DNA from: CALMEC01 sp964393105
GTDB lineage: Bacteria > Actinomycetota > Thermoleophilia > Miltoncostaeales > Miltoncostaeaceae
Direction of reading: 5' to 3'
Length of the DNA: 64,000 nucleotides
NCBI GenBank assembly: GCA_964393105.1
Contig: CAYMSM010000065.1
Location: 1 to 64,000 of the forward strand
Under the pieces are notes generated by a model that saw nothing but the letters and a program-made list of their open reading frames with translations, made no database searches and was not told the origin of the DNA. The translations under genes and the position numbers were made by a program. Below are positions 1 to 7,396 of the stretch, one piece after another; position 1 is the first letter of the stretch; the number at the start of each line of letters is the position of its first letter.

Positions 1-60
<60 letters not shown>

Positions 61-65
61 CTCAC

Positions 66-90
66 AAAAGGCCCGGAAACGGGCCTTTTT
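66..90 (+). terminator. Rho-independent terminator of the tRNA
   Basis: A ten-base arm (AAAAGGCCCG, 66-75), a GAAA tetraloop and the complementary arm running into five T residues (80-90) form a textbook intrinsic terminator six bases after the tRNA. Confidence 0.9.
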
Positions 91-101
91 CTTTGCCCCA
101 C

Positions 102-121
102 GTGTCCCGGATGCGGGACAC
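102..121. repeat. GTGTCCCG/CGGGACAC inverted repeat
   Basis: Perfect 8-bp arms (102-109 and 114-121) enclose a 4-base loop, directly behind the tRNA terminator. It has no U-tract, so it may be a repeat element, a recombinase arm site or a second hairpin. A related GGTGTC/GACACC palindrome occurs at 16,380. The rest of 122-307 shows nothing recognisable. Confidence 0.5.
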
Positions 122-307
122 CTTTTCCGCTGTGCCCTCACAGCGTGGGCCCACGGCGGGGTTGACGACCAGGGAGGATCTCCTCCTCACCGCCGACCGG
201 ACCGCAGAGCTCACCGACAACCAGGTCCAGCAGCTCACGCCGGAGCGCCGAAGGCGAGGCGGCCCGAAATCCTCCGGCTTCAGACGACGAGGCTGTGTCT
301 GCGCGCT

Positions 308-1708
308 TCACCATGCCGAGACAAGCATCTCAGCATCGATGGCCAGATCGAGTCCGGTCGTCGAAAATCCAGAGCGGGACACGCCGACCAGGCGGGTCCC
401 CGAGTCGGTCCCAGGCACGGATGTCCTCAGGTTCGCCAGATCTGTCAGGTCGGCCCTGGTGAACGAGCCGCGCTCACGCCACTTGATCGAACCCACAAAA
501 TCCACCACGTGGGCCCGGTCCGAGTCCCTACCACCCACGAGATCGACCTCGACACGGTTGTCCCTGGTCCAGAACGACCCCACGAAGGCAGCGTCTCCGA
601 GTTCGGTCCTGGGCAACATCCGTTCGACTGATGCCCGGACCAGCGGTTCGATCGCCTTGCCGCGGAACGTGCTCCATCCCTCTTCGATCCGTTTGACCGC
701 AAGGTCTGCCCGGCCGCGTGCAACCAACTCGATGCTTGGTTGGACGAACCGCAACCAGAAGCGCATATACGGATCCACGATCGTGTACCGAGGGATCTTC
801 GTCGAGGGTGGTTCGGCGTACGGGTTGGCCCGCTGGACGATTCGCTTGTCGGCCAACACCGCGAGGGCCACGTCGGCCGTGCCACGGCCGACCCCGGAAC
901 GCGCGAGGATTGCACTGTGGCTTCGCTCACCCGATCCGACGGCAGTCAGCACCGCCCGTGCTTTGAGATCGGCCGGAAGCTCGGCGGCCAATGCACGCTC
1001 GCCGGTGACGATGAACGGGGACGACTCGTCCGCGAACTCACGCCTGACGAATGAAGTGACGGTGTCGCTGGACCGCCAACGGCCAGCGAGCCGCGGGAAG
1101 CCCCCGATCACGAGGTATGCGTCCAGCGCGGTCTCTGGCTTGAGCCCGCGCATACGAGCGATGTCGGCGACCGACAACGGTTCGATGACGAGCTCTCTCG
1201 CACGGCCGTAGAGCGGCCGTTTGTACGCGGTCAGTGCTTCCATCATCGAGATGTCGGAGCCGATCAGGATCACGAACACGGCTCGACGCTCAAGCGTGTG
1301 CCAGATCTTCTGCAGGATCGCCTCGATGGCCGGCTCGGACTCGCAGAGGTACGGGAACTCGTCGATCACGACAACGACCGGTCGAACTGGTTGCGCGTCA
1401 GCCGTCGCGAGCACGAGTGCCGCCTCCCACGACCCCGCTCCGTCCGCAGGCAGCGTCGACGCGGACGCGATGCCCCCGGCGCGGGCGGCCTCGACGAATT
1501 GTCCGAGTTCAACGGCTCCGGGCTGCCGCGAGGCGGTGAAGAACACCGCCGGCACGCCGGCGTTCTCGACGAACTCGCTCACCAACCGCGACTTGCCGAC
1601 CTGCCTGCGGCCACGCATCGACACCAGGACGCCCTGGCCGGCACGGGCTTCATCGAGGAGGTCAGCGAGTGCGGTGAGTTCCCGCGTACGCCCAACGAAC
1701 GTTTTCAT
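308..1708 (-). CDS. AAA-family ATPase with C-terminal DUF234/nuclease-like domain
   Basis: A 466-aa protein of the ArchATPase/DUF234 group. The N-terminus MKTFVGRTREL is the usual family opening. The P-loop is GRRQVGKS (residues 33-40) and the Walker B strand VVVIDEFPYL lies near residue 115. A winged-helix-like middle follows. The C-terminal part has VEVDLVGG and then SIKW near residues 385-410, the D...xK spacing of a PD-(D/E)XK nuclease fold. Such proteins are common in mobile and accessory DNA and have been linked to DNA mobility or defence, but no member here proves a role. The ATG is preceded by a spacer with two direct octamers (1,724-1,746). It sits beside the integrase remnant, consistent with island cargo. 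Confidence 0.85.
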   Translation of the reverse strand: MKTFVGRTRELTALADLLDEARAGQGVLVSMRGRRQVGKSRLVSEFVENAGVPAVFFTASRQPGAVELGQFVEAARAGGIASASTLPADGAGSWEAALVLATADAQPVRPVVVVIDEFPYLCESEPAIEAILQKIWHTLERRAVFVILIGSDISMMEALTAYKRPLYGRARELVIEPLSVADIARMRGLKPETALDAYLVIGGFPRLAGRWRSSDTVTSFVRREFADESSPFIVTGERALAAELPADLKARAVLTAVGSGERSHSAILARSGVGRGTADVALAVLADKRIVQRANPYAEPPSTKIPRYTIVDPYMRFWLRFVQPSIELVARGRADLAVKRIEEGWSTFRGKAIEPLVRASVERMLPRTELGDAAFVGSFWTRDNRVEVDLVGGRDSDRAHVVDFVGSIKWRERGSFTRADLTDLANLRTSVPGTDSGTRLVGVSRSGFSTTGLDLAIDAEMLVSAW

Positions 1709-1723
1709 CGGCCCAGTCTAGCG

Positions 1724-1760
1724 GATGCAAAGGAAGTTGATGCAAAAAAACTTGTGTCAA
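1724..1760 (-). promoter_or_regulatory. Direct octamers and TTGACA-like box upstream of the ATPase
   Basis: On the minus strand TTTGCATC occurs twice (1,746-1,739 and 1,731-1,724), 15 bp apart, and TTGACA lies at 1,760-1,755. The stretch is AT-rich compared with its surroundings and ends 16 bp before the ATG at 1,708. A good -10 is not evident, so a promoter/operator role is inferred from position and symmetry only. Confidence 0.35.
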
Positions 1761-1985
1761 CTCTTCTTGTATTTCATTGGCTTCCACTTTTGTTTGGACT
1801 TCTTCGTCGTGGACGAGGACGGCAACCCGATCGAGCAGGCACTCCCGCCGGACATCGAAGCAGAGCTCAGGCGCGAGGCGTGGACCCGATTTCCGTGGAC
1901 CCGACCGTCGGACCTCCTGGCACACGGCTCTCCACCGCGCTGAGCGCCTGCGCCAGCTCGGCCAAGGCGTCCTCAATTCCCGTGC

Positions 1986-2240
1986 TTTGGACTTCGGCTC
2001 ACCGAACCCGTAGCGCCCGAATGAGCGGCGGATGTGGACCCGCGCCGCGTCCAGCTCGACGTCGGCCCAGCGGAGCGCGAGCAGCTCGCCTCTCCGTAAC
2101 CCCGTGAAGGCGTACGCGCGGAACAGAAGCGCCCAGGGCTCCCCGGCTTTGGCGAACACCCTGCCGAGGTCATGTGGTGTCAGCGGGAGCTCGAGGCGAT
2201 CGCCGACCGGCCAGGCGCGCCTTGAGGCCCGAGCGGCCAC
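1986..2240 (-). pseudogene. Tyrosine recombinase (phage-type integrase) remnant
   Basis: About 85 codons read as the first half of an integrase catalytic domain: LTPHDLGRVFAKAG, then TGLRRGELLALRWADV, which carries the first catalytic arginine, then a beta-strand VHIRRSFG. The core-binding N-terminus and the later HxxR and Tyr motifs are absent: the frame runs into unrelated low-quality sequence towards 1,750. The stump lies next to a tRNA, as integrases of tRNA-targeting islands do. It cannot encode an active enzyme. Confidence 0.75.
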
Positions 2241-2312
2241 CTGCTACGCCTGCGACATCGAGGCGCAGGTCGTATCGGCAGTCTTTACGACGGAGGGCGA
2301 CGCCGACGAGAC

Positions 2313-3119
2313 CTAACGGTGGTTTGCGTGCGATCCGAGGGCGTCGAGACGAGCCATGTCCGCGTCTGTGAGGGCGAAGTCGAAGACGCGGCGGTTCTCG
2401 ACGATGCGCTCTCGCCGCCCCGACTTGGGGATTGCGGGGATGTCGCGCTGGACGGCCCAGCGCACCATGACCTGCGCCGGGGTGCGGCCGTGGCGGCGGG
2501 CGACCTCGGCGATGACGGGGTGGTCGATCCGCCGGCCGCGTGCGAGCGGGCTGTACGCCTCGAGCACCACGCCGGCCCGGCGGTGGGCCTCGACCACTTC
2601 GGGCGCGAACGCGAACGGGCTGAAGTCGACCTGGTTGACCATGGGCGGCACGGCGGCACGGGCGACGAGGCGCCCCAGCCGGCCCGGGTCGTAGTTGGAG
2701 ACGCCGATCGCGCGCGCCAGGCCCCGCTCGTGAAGCTGCTCGAAGTCGGGCCAGACCGCGTCGCTCGCCCGGGTGGGCCAATGGATGAGGTAGAGGTCGA
2801 CCCAGTCGAGCCCCAGCCGCGCCAGGCTGCCAGCGAGCTCCCGCTCGGGATCCCCGGCCCCGGGCGTCATCTTCGTCGTCACGAACACCTGCTCGCGCGG
2901 GAGGCCGCTCGCCCGGACCGCCCGCCCCACTCCCTCCTCGTTGCGGTAGGAAGGCGCCGTGTCGACGTGCCGGTAGCCCGCCTCGAGCGCCCACGCCACC
3001 GCCTGCTCGGTCTCCCGGCCCGCTGGGATCTGCCAGACGCCCAGCCCGACGAGCGGCATCAGCGTCCCGCCGGCGAGCGGGACCGCCGGCTCGCCGCCGA
3101 GTCGGTGGTCTCCGATCAG
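2313..3119 (-). CDS. Aldo-keto reductase
   Basis: An NAD(P)H-dependent carbonyl reductase of the AKR superfamily, about 268 aa. The barrel motifs are in order: GLGVWQIP, HVDTAPSYRNE (catalytic Asp and Tyr), VFVTTKM (Lys), LYLIHWP (His), GVSNYDP and IPKSGRRERIVEN (cofactor phosphate site). The substrate cannot be told. No ATG, GTG or TTG lies at a sensible N-terminus: the family's first strand (EPAVPLAGGTLMP) begins just after a CTG at 3,119 that overlaps the sixA stop as CTGA. The start is therefore uncertain, either a rare CTG or a shorter form from the ATG of MPLVGLG. It is likely co-transcribed with sixA. Confidence 0.85.
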   Translation of the reverse strand: MIGDHRLGGEPAVPLAGGTLMPLVGLGVWQIPAGRETEQAVAWALEAGYRHVDTAPSYRNEEGVGRAVRASGLPREQVFVTTKMTPGAGDPERELAGSLARLGLDWVDLYLIHWPTRASDAVWPDFEQLHERGLARAIGVSNYDPGRLGRLVARAAVPPMVNQVDFSPFAFAPEVVEAHRRAGVVLEAYSPLARGRRIDHPVIAEVARRHGRTPAQVMVRWAVQRDIPAIPKSGRRERIVENRRVFDFALTDADMARLDALGSHANHR

Positions 3120-3628
3120 ACGAGCTCCCTCGGGGTTACAAACGCCACGAGCTCGGCACCACCGGGGCCGAGGTCCCGCCAACGGGACACGGGCGCCTGC
3201 AGGGTGGCCAGCGCGCCGGTGGGCATCTTCGCCCGGAGCCGGCCGAGGGCCTCGCGCTCGCCGCTCCCCGCGAGGGCCACGGCCAGCCCCTGCAGGGCCG
3301 GGTTGTGCCCGATGAGAAGGACCGAGGGCGCCGTCGCCGGCAGCTTGCGAAGCCGAAGGAGGAGGTCTTCCGCGCCGGCCCCGTAGAGCTCCTGCTCGAC
3401 CTGGGCGGGGACGCCTGGCAGCGCCTCGGCGACGAGCTCGAGCGTCTCGCGCGTGCGTCGCGCCGGCGAGCAGAGGATGAGTGCCGGCCGGATCCCCTCG
3501 CGGCGGAGGTGCTCGGCCATCGCGCGGGCGGCACGGTGCCCGCGGGGAGCGAGGGGCCGCTCGGCGTCGAGGTGGCCCGGGTCCTCCCAGCTCGACTTGG
3601 CGTGGCGCAGCAGGTGGACGACCCTCAC
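3116..3628 (-). CDS. SixA-type histidine phosphatase
   Basis: A 170-aa histidine phosphatase superfamily (phosphoglycerate mutase fold) protein of the SixA branch. The catalytic signature HLLRHAKSSW is at the very N-terminus, CSPARRTRET in the middle and LIGHNPAL carries the second histidine. SixA in enterobacteria dephosphorylates phosphohistidine; the actinobacterial role is unknown. The GTG at 3,628 is chosen because it lies directly before the RHAKSSW strand; the longer reading up to 3,790 is arginine-rich and unlike the family. It overlaps the downstream aldo-keto reductase. Confidence 0.85.
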   Translation of the reverse strand: MRVVHLLRHAKSSWEDPGHLDAERPLAPRGHRAARAMAEHLRREGIRPALILCSPARRTRETLELVAEALPGVPAQVEQELYGAGAEDLLLRLRKLPATAPSVLLIGHNPALQGLAVALAGSGEREALGRLRAKMPTGALATLQAPVSRWRDLGPGGAELVAFVTPRELV

Positions 3629-3805
3629 GGTACGCCGCCACCAGCGAGGGGATGGCGCCAGCGGAGACCGACGGCGGTGAGCGCGCGGCCGGTCTTGCCA
3701 GCTCGTCGGCTGGCGGCAGCCAGCGGCTCGTCGAGGAGGATGGTCGTCCTCATATGGTTGAGCATGTATGAAATCCATCAACATGGTCAAGTCGCGGGAG
3801 CGCTC

Positions 3806-3979
3806 TCAGGCGGGCTCGCAGGCTGTGACGCCCGCCCAGACGCGCCACTCCGCCACGTCCAGGGCGATCGCCGGCCCGCCCGGCGGCTCCCGACGGTACT
3901 GGGGATACTTCTCGGCGGACACTTCCTGGACGGCCGCCGTGTGGTCTGAACCCGCGAACTCGCGGATCAGGACTCGCAT
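3806..3979 (-). pseudogene. Truncated duplicate of an F420/PPOX-type gene (C-terminal part)
   Basis: A 57-codon open frame starting at an ATG. It contains AEKYPQYRREPP followed by a hydrophobic strand and VAEWRVW, matching the C-terminus of the intact gene at 4,078-4,542 (AEKYPQYRREPPEGPVLAL, TEWREW). It is in the opposite orientation and lacks the whole flavin/F420-binding N-terminal barrel. It appears to be the remains of an inverted duplicate or a related paralogue. Not expected to be active as PPOX-fold enzyme. Confidence 0.7.
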
Positions 3980-4077
3980 CGCCATGACCGAACCCTTGCA
4001 GGGGGTTCCCCACGAATCCAGGCGTCAGCGGGATCATCCGCTCGGCCAGGCCCGGCTCTTCGGGTCACGACCGCACC

Positions 4078-4542
4078 TTGCGCGTGCCCGGGGCGGCCTG
4101 GGAGACTCCACGGGTGCCGGACCTGGACCTCCTGCTGCGGGTGGGCGCGGCGCGCGTCGCCCGGCTCGCGACCATCGACCCGGACGGACGGGCGCACCTG
4201 GTGCCGATCTGCTTCGCGCTGGAGGGGGAGGTCCTCTACAGCGCGGTCGATCAGAAACCCAAGCGCTCGCGTGATCTCAGACGGCTTCGCAACGTGCGCG
4301 AGCGGTCCTGGGCCAGTGTGCTCGTCGACCACTACGAGGAGGACTGGGCGCGCCTGTGGTGGGTGCTGCTGCGGGGCCCCGCCCGGGTGCTCGAGCCCGG
4401 CGAGGAGGCACGTCGGGCGCTCGCCCTGCTGGCCGAGAAGTACCCGCAGTACCGACGTGAGCCACCTGAGGGGCCGGTGCTCGCGCTCAGCGTGACCGAG
4501 TGGCGCGAGTGGGAGGCGTCGCCCGCCCAGCTGGCCCGGTAG
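4078..4542 (+). CDS. PPOX-class F420-dependent oxidoreductase (TIGR03668-like)
   Basis: A split-barrel flavin/deazaflavin-binding protein of about 154 aa. Recognisable parts are RVARLATIDPDGRAHLVPI, the first strands typical of the pyridoxamine-oxidase fold; VDQKPKRSRDLRRLRNV; and the C-terminal KYPQYRREPPEGPVLALSV seen in the Rv0121-like probable F420 enzymes. The substrate is unknown. The TTG at 4,078 or nearby GTG codons (4,084, 4,114) are all possible starts. An inverted, truncated relative lies 100 bp upstream. Confidence 0.8.
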   Translation: MRVPGAAWETPRVPDLDLLLRVGAARVARLATIDPDGRAHLVPICFALEGEVLYSAVDQKPKRSRDLRRLRNVRERSWASVLVDHYEEDWARLWWVLLRGPARVLEPGEEARRALALLAEKYPQYRREPPEGPVLALSVTEWREWEASPAQLAR

Positions 4543-4616
4543 GACGGCTGATAGCGTAGCCGGGCGCGCCGCCAGCGAGCGTGCGGCCGCGCACCCGCCG
4601 ACGACTGGAGGCGCCT

Positions 4617-6014
4617 GTGGCCACTCGCGAGTCTGCCCCTCTCCCCGACACCGCCCCGGTCCACGACCGGGAGTGGCTGCACGAGCATGCGCGGGCGCAT
4701 CTTTGGCGGCACTTCGCGCCATCTCGGGTGAGCCGCGACGTGCCCATCATCGTGCGTGGGGCGGGGTGCCATGTGTGGGATGACCAGGGGAACCGGTACC
4801 TCGACGGGCTCTCCGCGCTCTTCTGCAACAACATCGGCCACGGGCGCACGGACGTGGCCAGGGCCGGGGCGGAGCAGGCGGAGGAGCTGGGGTTCTTCAC
4901 CACCTGGGCCTACCCGCACCCCCGGGCGATCGAGCTGGCCACCCGGATCGCCGGGCTGGCCCCGGAGGGCCTGAACCGCGTCTTTCTGACCAGCGGAGGC
5001 AGCGAGTCGGTGGACTCGGCGATCAAGCTCGCCCGCCACTACCACAAGCTCGCGGGGAAGCCGACGAAGACCAAGCTGATCGCCCGCACGATGTCCTACC
5101 ACGGAACAACGTACGGGGCGATGGCCGCGACTGGGCTCACCTTCCTGCGCGAGCCCTACGAGCCGATGGCGCCGAACGTCAGCCACGTGCCGGCGACGAA
5201 CGTCTACCGCCAACCCGACGGGCACTCGCCGGACGAGTTCGCGGAGGCGATCGCCGAGCGGATCCGGTTCGAGGGGCCGGACACCGTGGCGGCGGTCATC
5301 GTGGAGCCGGTGCAGAACGGCGGTGGCTGCATCCCCGCCCCGGACGGCTACTTCGCGCGCGTGCGCGAGATCTGCGACGAGTACGACGTGCTCCTCATCT
5401 CCGACGAGGTCATCTGCTCGTGGGCCCGGCTGGGTGACTGGTTCGGGTCGCTTCGCTATGGCTACGTCCCGGATCTGATCACGACCGCCAAGGGTCTCGC
5501 GGGCGCGTACGCGGCGATGGGCGCCGTCATCGTGTCCGATCGCGTCGCCGAGCCGTTCTCCGAGGGCCCGGCGTTCATGCATGGGTTCACGTTCGGCGGG
5601 CACCCGATGAGCTGCGCGATCGCGCTGGCCAACATCGACGTCATCGAGCGGGAGGGCGTCAACGAGAACGTGCGCGCGAACGAGCCGGTTCTGCGCGACA
5701 TGCTCGATGGGCTCCGCGACATCCCGATCGTGGGCGACGTACGCGGCGCCGGCTACTTCATGGCGATCGAGCTGGTGTCCGACCAGCGCTCGAAGGGTCG
5801 GTTTCCCGAGGACGTCGCCAACCGGCTCTGCGCGGAGCTGACCCCCGCCATGTTCCGCCGCGGCCTCATCGCGCGCGCGGACAACCGGGGCGCTCCCGCC
5901 ATCCAGCTCGCGCCACCATGCATCGCCGGGCCGGAGGAGTTCGAGGAGATCCGCTCGGTGCTCCGCCCGCTGCTCGAGGAGACCTCGCGCGACCTGGGCT
6001 GCACCGCCGGCTGA
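4617..6014 (+). CDS. Class III (omega) aminotransferase
   Basis: A 465-aa PLP enzyme of fold type I, class III. It has FLTSGGSESVDSAIKLAR (PLP phosphate site), YHGTTYGAM, VEPVQNGGG, LLISDEVICSW (the Asp binding the pyridine N), ITTAKGLAGAY with the Schiff-base lysine, and GFTFGGHPMSCAIAL. It probably moves an amino group from a terminal amine or omega-amino acid to a keto acid. The GTG at 4,617 follows GGAGG at good spacing; a GTG 36 bp upstream is in frame but has no ribosome site. An aldehyde dehydrogenase at 10,268 could oxidise its aldehyde product. It converges on the LLM operon across a strong hairpin. Confidence 0.9.
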   Translation: MATRESAPLPDTAPVHDREWLHEHARAHLWRHFAPSRVSRDVPIIVRGAGCHVWDDQGNRYLDGLSALFCNNIGHGRTDVARAGAEQAEELGFFTTWAYPHPRAIELATRIAGLAPEGLNRVFLTSGGSESVDSAIKLARHYHKLAGKPTKTKLIARTMSYHGTTYGAMAATGLTFLREPYEPMAPNVSHVPATNVYRQPDGHSPDEFAEAIAERIRFEGPDTVAAVIVEPVQNGGGCIPAPDGYFARVREICDEYDVLLISDEVICSWARLGDWFGSLRYGYVPDLITTAKGLAGAYAAMGAVIVSDRVAEPFSEGPAFMHGFTFGGHPMSCAIALANIDVIEREGVNENVRANEPVLRDMLDGLRDIPIVGDVRGAGYFMAIELVSDQRSKGRFPEDVANRLCAELTPAMFRRGLIARADNRGAPAIQLAPPCIAGPEEFEEIRSVLRPLLEETSRDLGCTAG

Positions 6015-6045
6015 CGGGCGCGCCACCGAAAGGGTCGCGCCCGTC
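6013..6045. terminator. Hairpin between convergent genes
   Basis: Perfect 10-bp arms GACGGGCGCG/CGCGCCCGTC (6,013-6,022 and 6,036-6,045) lie exactly between the ends of the aminotransferase and the LLM gene. There is no T-tract, so it would act as a GC-rich bidirectional stop. Confidence 0.55.
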
Positions 6046-6057
6046 GTGCCGATCCAG

Positions 6058-7101
6058 TCAGTTGAAGGCCGGCATGATCCCGTCGTGGATCATCCGAAGC
6101 TGGCCATTGATGTCCGGTACGTCCACGTCACGCCCCGTGAAGGCCTTCACCAGGTGCGGATCGGTGATGCACAGGATCATGTGGTTCACGCCGGTGTCGG
6201 CGATGATGCGGATCTTCTCCACGCACTCCTCGGCAGTGCCCGCGATGGAGAGCGCGTCCTGCACCTCCGGCGGGATGAGGTCGATCGCCTCCGCGGTGCG
6301 ACCCGCACCGAGCGCCGCGATGCTCGGCGCGAGGCTGTCGGGATCGATGCCGTGGCGCTCGATCTGCTCGCGCGGCATGGCCGAGATGTAAAAGGCCACC
6401 AGGCTGCCGGCGGTGCGCTTGGCCTCGGCGGAGTCCTTCGCCACCGTGAAGGCGCACCAGGCGCCGATGTCGAGCTCCTTCCAGTCGCGCCCGGCCTTGT
6501 CGGCCCCCTTCTTCGTGTGCTTGACGAGGTACTCGTAGGCCTCCTTCGAGTAGCTCAGCGCGTGGTGGACGCCGTCGGAGACCTCGCCCGCCAGCTCGAA
6601 GGATTTCGGCCCGCGCATCGCCCCGATGTAGATCGGGAGCCGCTTCTGCACCGGCCGGGCGAACGTGAACAGGCCGGAGTACTTGTAATAGTCGCCGTCG
6701 AAGGTGATCGCCCCGTCGTCGAGGAAGGTGCGCATCACGTGATGGGCCTCCTTGACCCGCGAGAAGGAGTTCATACGGGTCCAGTCCATGCCGTACTGGG
6801 CCAGCAGGCCGAAGTTGCCAATGGAGTACACGCAGTCCACGCGCCCGTCGGTGAGCTCGTCGAGCGTCGCGAGGGCCTGGCAGATGAGCGTCGGCTCCCG
6901 CAGCCCGATCGGCGCGAGGTTCGGCCCGAAGCGGATGTTCTTGGTCTTGTCCGCGGCCGCCGCGAAGAGCACGTACATGTCCTTGTGCCACGTCTCGTCG
7001 ACCGAGTAGCAGGCGTAGAACCCGAGCTCGTCCGCGGTCTTGATCATCTCGATCGAGTCCTTCAACGGATAGTCGGGGAGCGTCACATAGCTGAACTTCA
7101 T
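6058..7101 (-). CDS. LLM-class F420-dependent oxidoreductase
   Basis: A 347-aa luciferase-like TIM barrel of the coenzyme F420 branch. The N-terminus KFSYVTLPDYPL, the YACYSVDETWHKD segment, GPNLAPIGLREPTLICQALATLDEL and LPIYIGAMRGPKSFELAGEVSDG are the usual substrate/F420 pocket elements of methylene-H4MPT-reductase-like proteins. It should transfer hydride between F420 and an alcohol, aldehyde or other carbon substrate; the substrate is unknown. It is the last gene of a four-gene minus-strand operon, 19 bp after the 91-aa gene, and likely shares an oxidation pathway with the FAD and Fe-S proteins. Confidence 0.9.
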   Translation of the reverse strand: MKFSYVTLPDYPLKDSIEMIKTADELGFYACYSVDETWHKDMYVLFAAAADKTKNIRFGPNLAPIGLREPTLICQALATLDELTDGRVDCVYSIGNFGLLAQYGMDWTRMNSFSRVKEAHHVMRTFLDDGAITFDGDYYKYSGLFTFARPVQKRLPIYIGAMRGPKSFELAGEVSDGVHHALSYSKEAYEYLVKHTKKGADKAGRDWKELDIGAWCAFTVAKDSAEAKRTAGSLVAFYISAMPREQIERHGIDPDSLAPSIAALGAGRTAEAIDLIPPEVQDALSIAGTAEECVEKIRIIADTGVNHMILCITDPHLVKAFTGRDVDVPDINGQLRMIHDGIMPAFN

Positions 7102-7120
7102 CTCGCCACCTCCAGTTCGT

Positions 7121-7396
7121 TCACGGGCTTCGGGTCTCGCCCTCTGCCTCGATCTCCTTGATGAGCTCCTCGCCGGAGAGGACCGAGTCGGCGAAGTGGT
7201 CGTGCATCCAGGCGAGGTGCTCCCAGCGGCTGTCCACGATCCTCAGCGTGTCCCACGCTGGGATGTCCTGCTGGCGGACGTGCTCAGTCATCAGCGCGGG
7301 GTCGACCTCGTAGACGTGGTCGAAACGCATCACGACGGTGTCGGTCACCCGGCGCTCCTCGGGCGGGCGCTGTGCCGCAAGGCGGAAGCCGATCAC
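7121..7396 (-). CDS. Small conserved-context protein of unknown function (91 aa)
   Basis: The frame starts with a GTG overlapping the stop of the FAD oxidase (GTGA) and preceded by GAGGAGG at 7-base spacing. A second possible start is the GTG at 7,348. The product is hydrophilic, with an aromatic-rich middle (WDTLRIVDSRWEHLAWMHDHF) and an acidic end; it has no cysteines, no membrane segment and no domain I recognise. Its position between the two flavoenzyme genes suggests an accessory or assembly subunit. Confidence 0.65.
   Translation of the reverse strand: MIGFRLAAQRPPEERRVTDTVVMRFDHVYEVDPALMTEHVRQQDIPAWDTLRIVDSRWEHLAWMHDHFADSVLSGEELIKEIEAEGETRSP

Noticed and set aside
1725..1943. 72-codon plus-strand frame ending with a protein-like acidic stretch (DEDGNPIEQALPPDIEAEL)
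   Set aside because: The stretch looks coding in style but has no ribosome site, no recognised family and overlaps the junction of the integrase remnant. Kept only as a note; it could be a fragment of lost mobile-element cargo.
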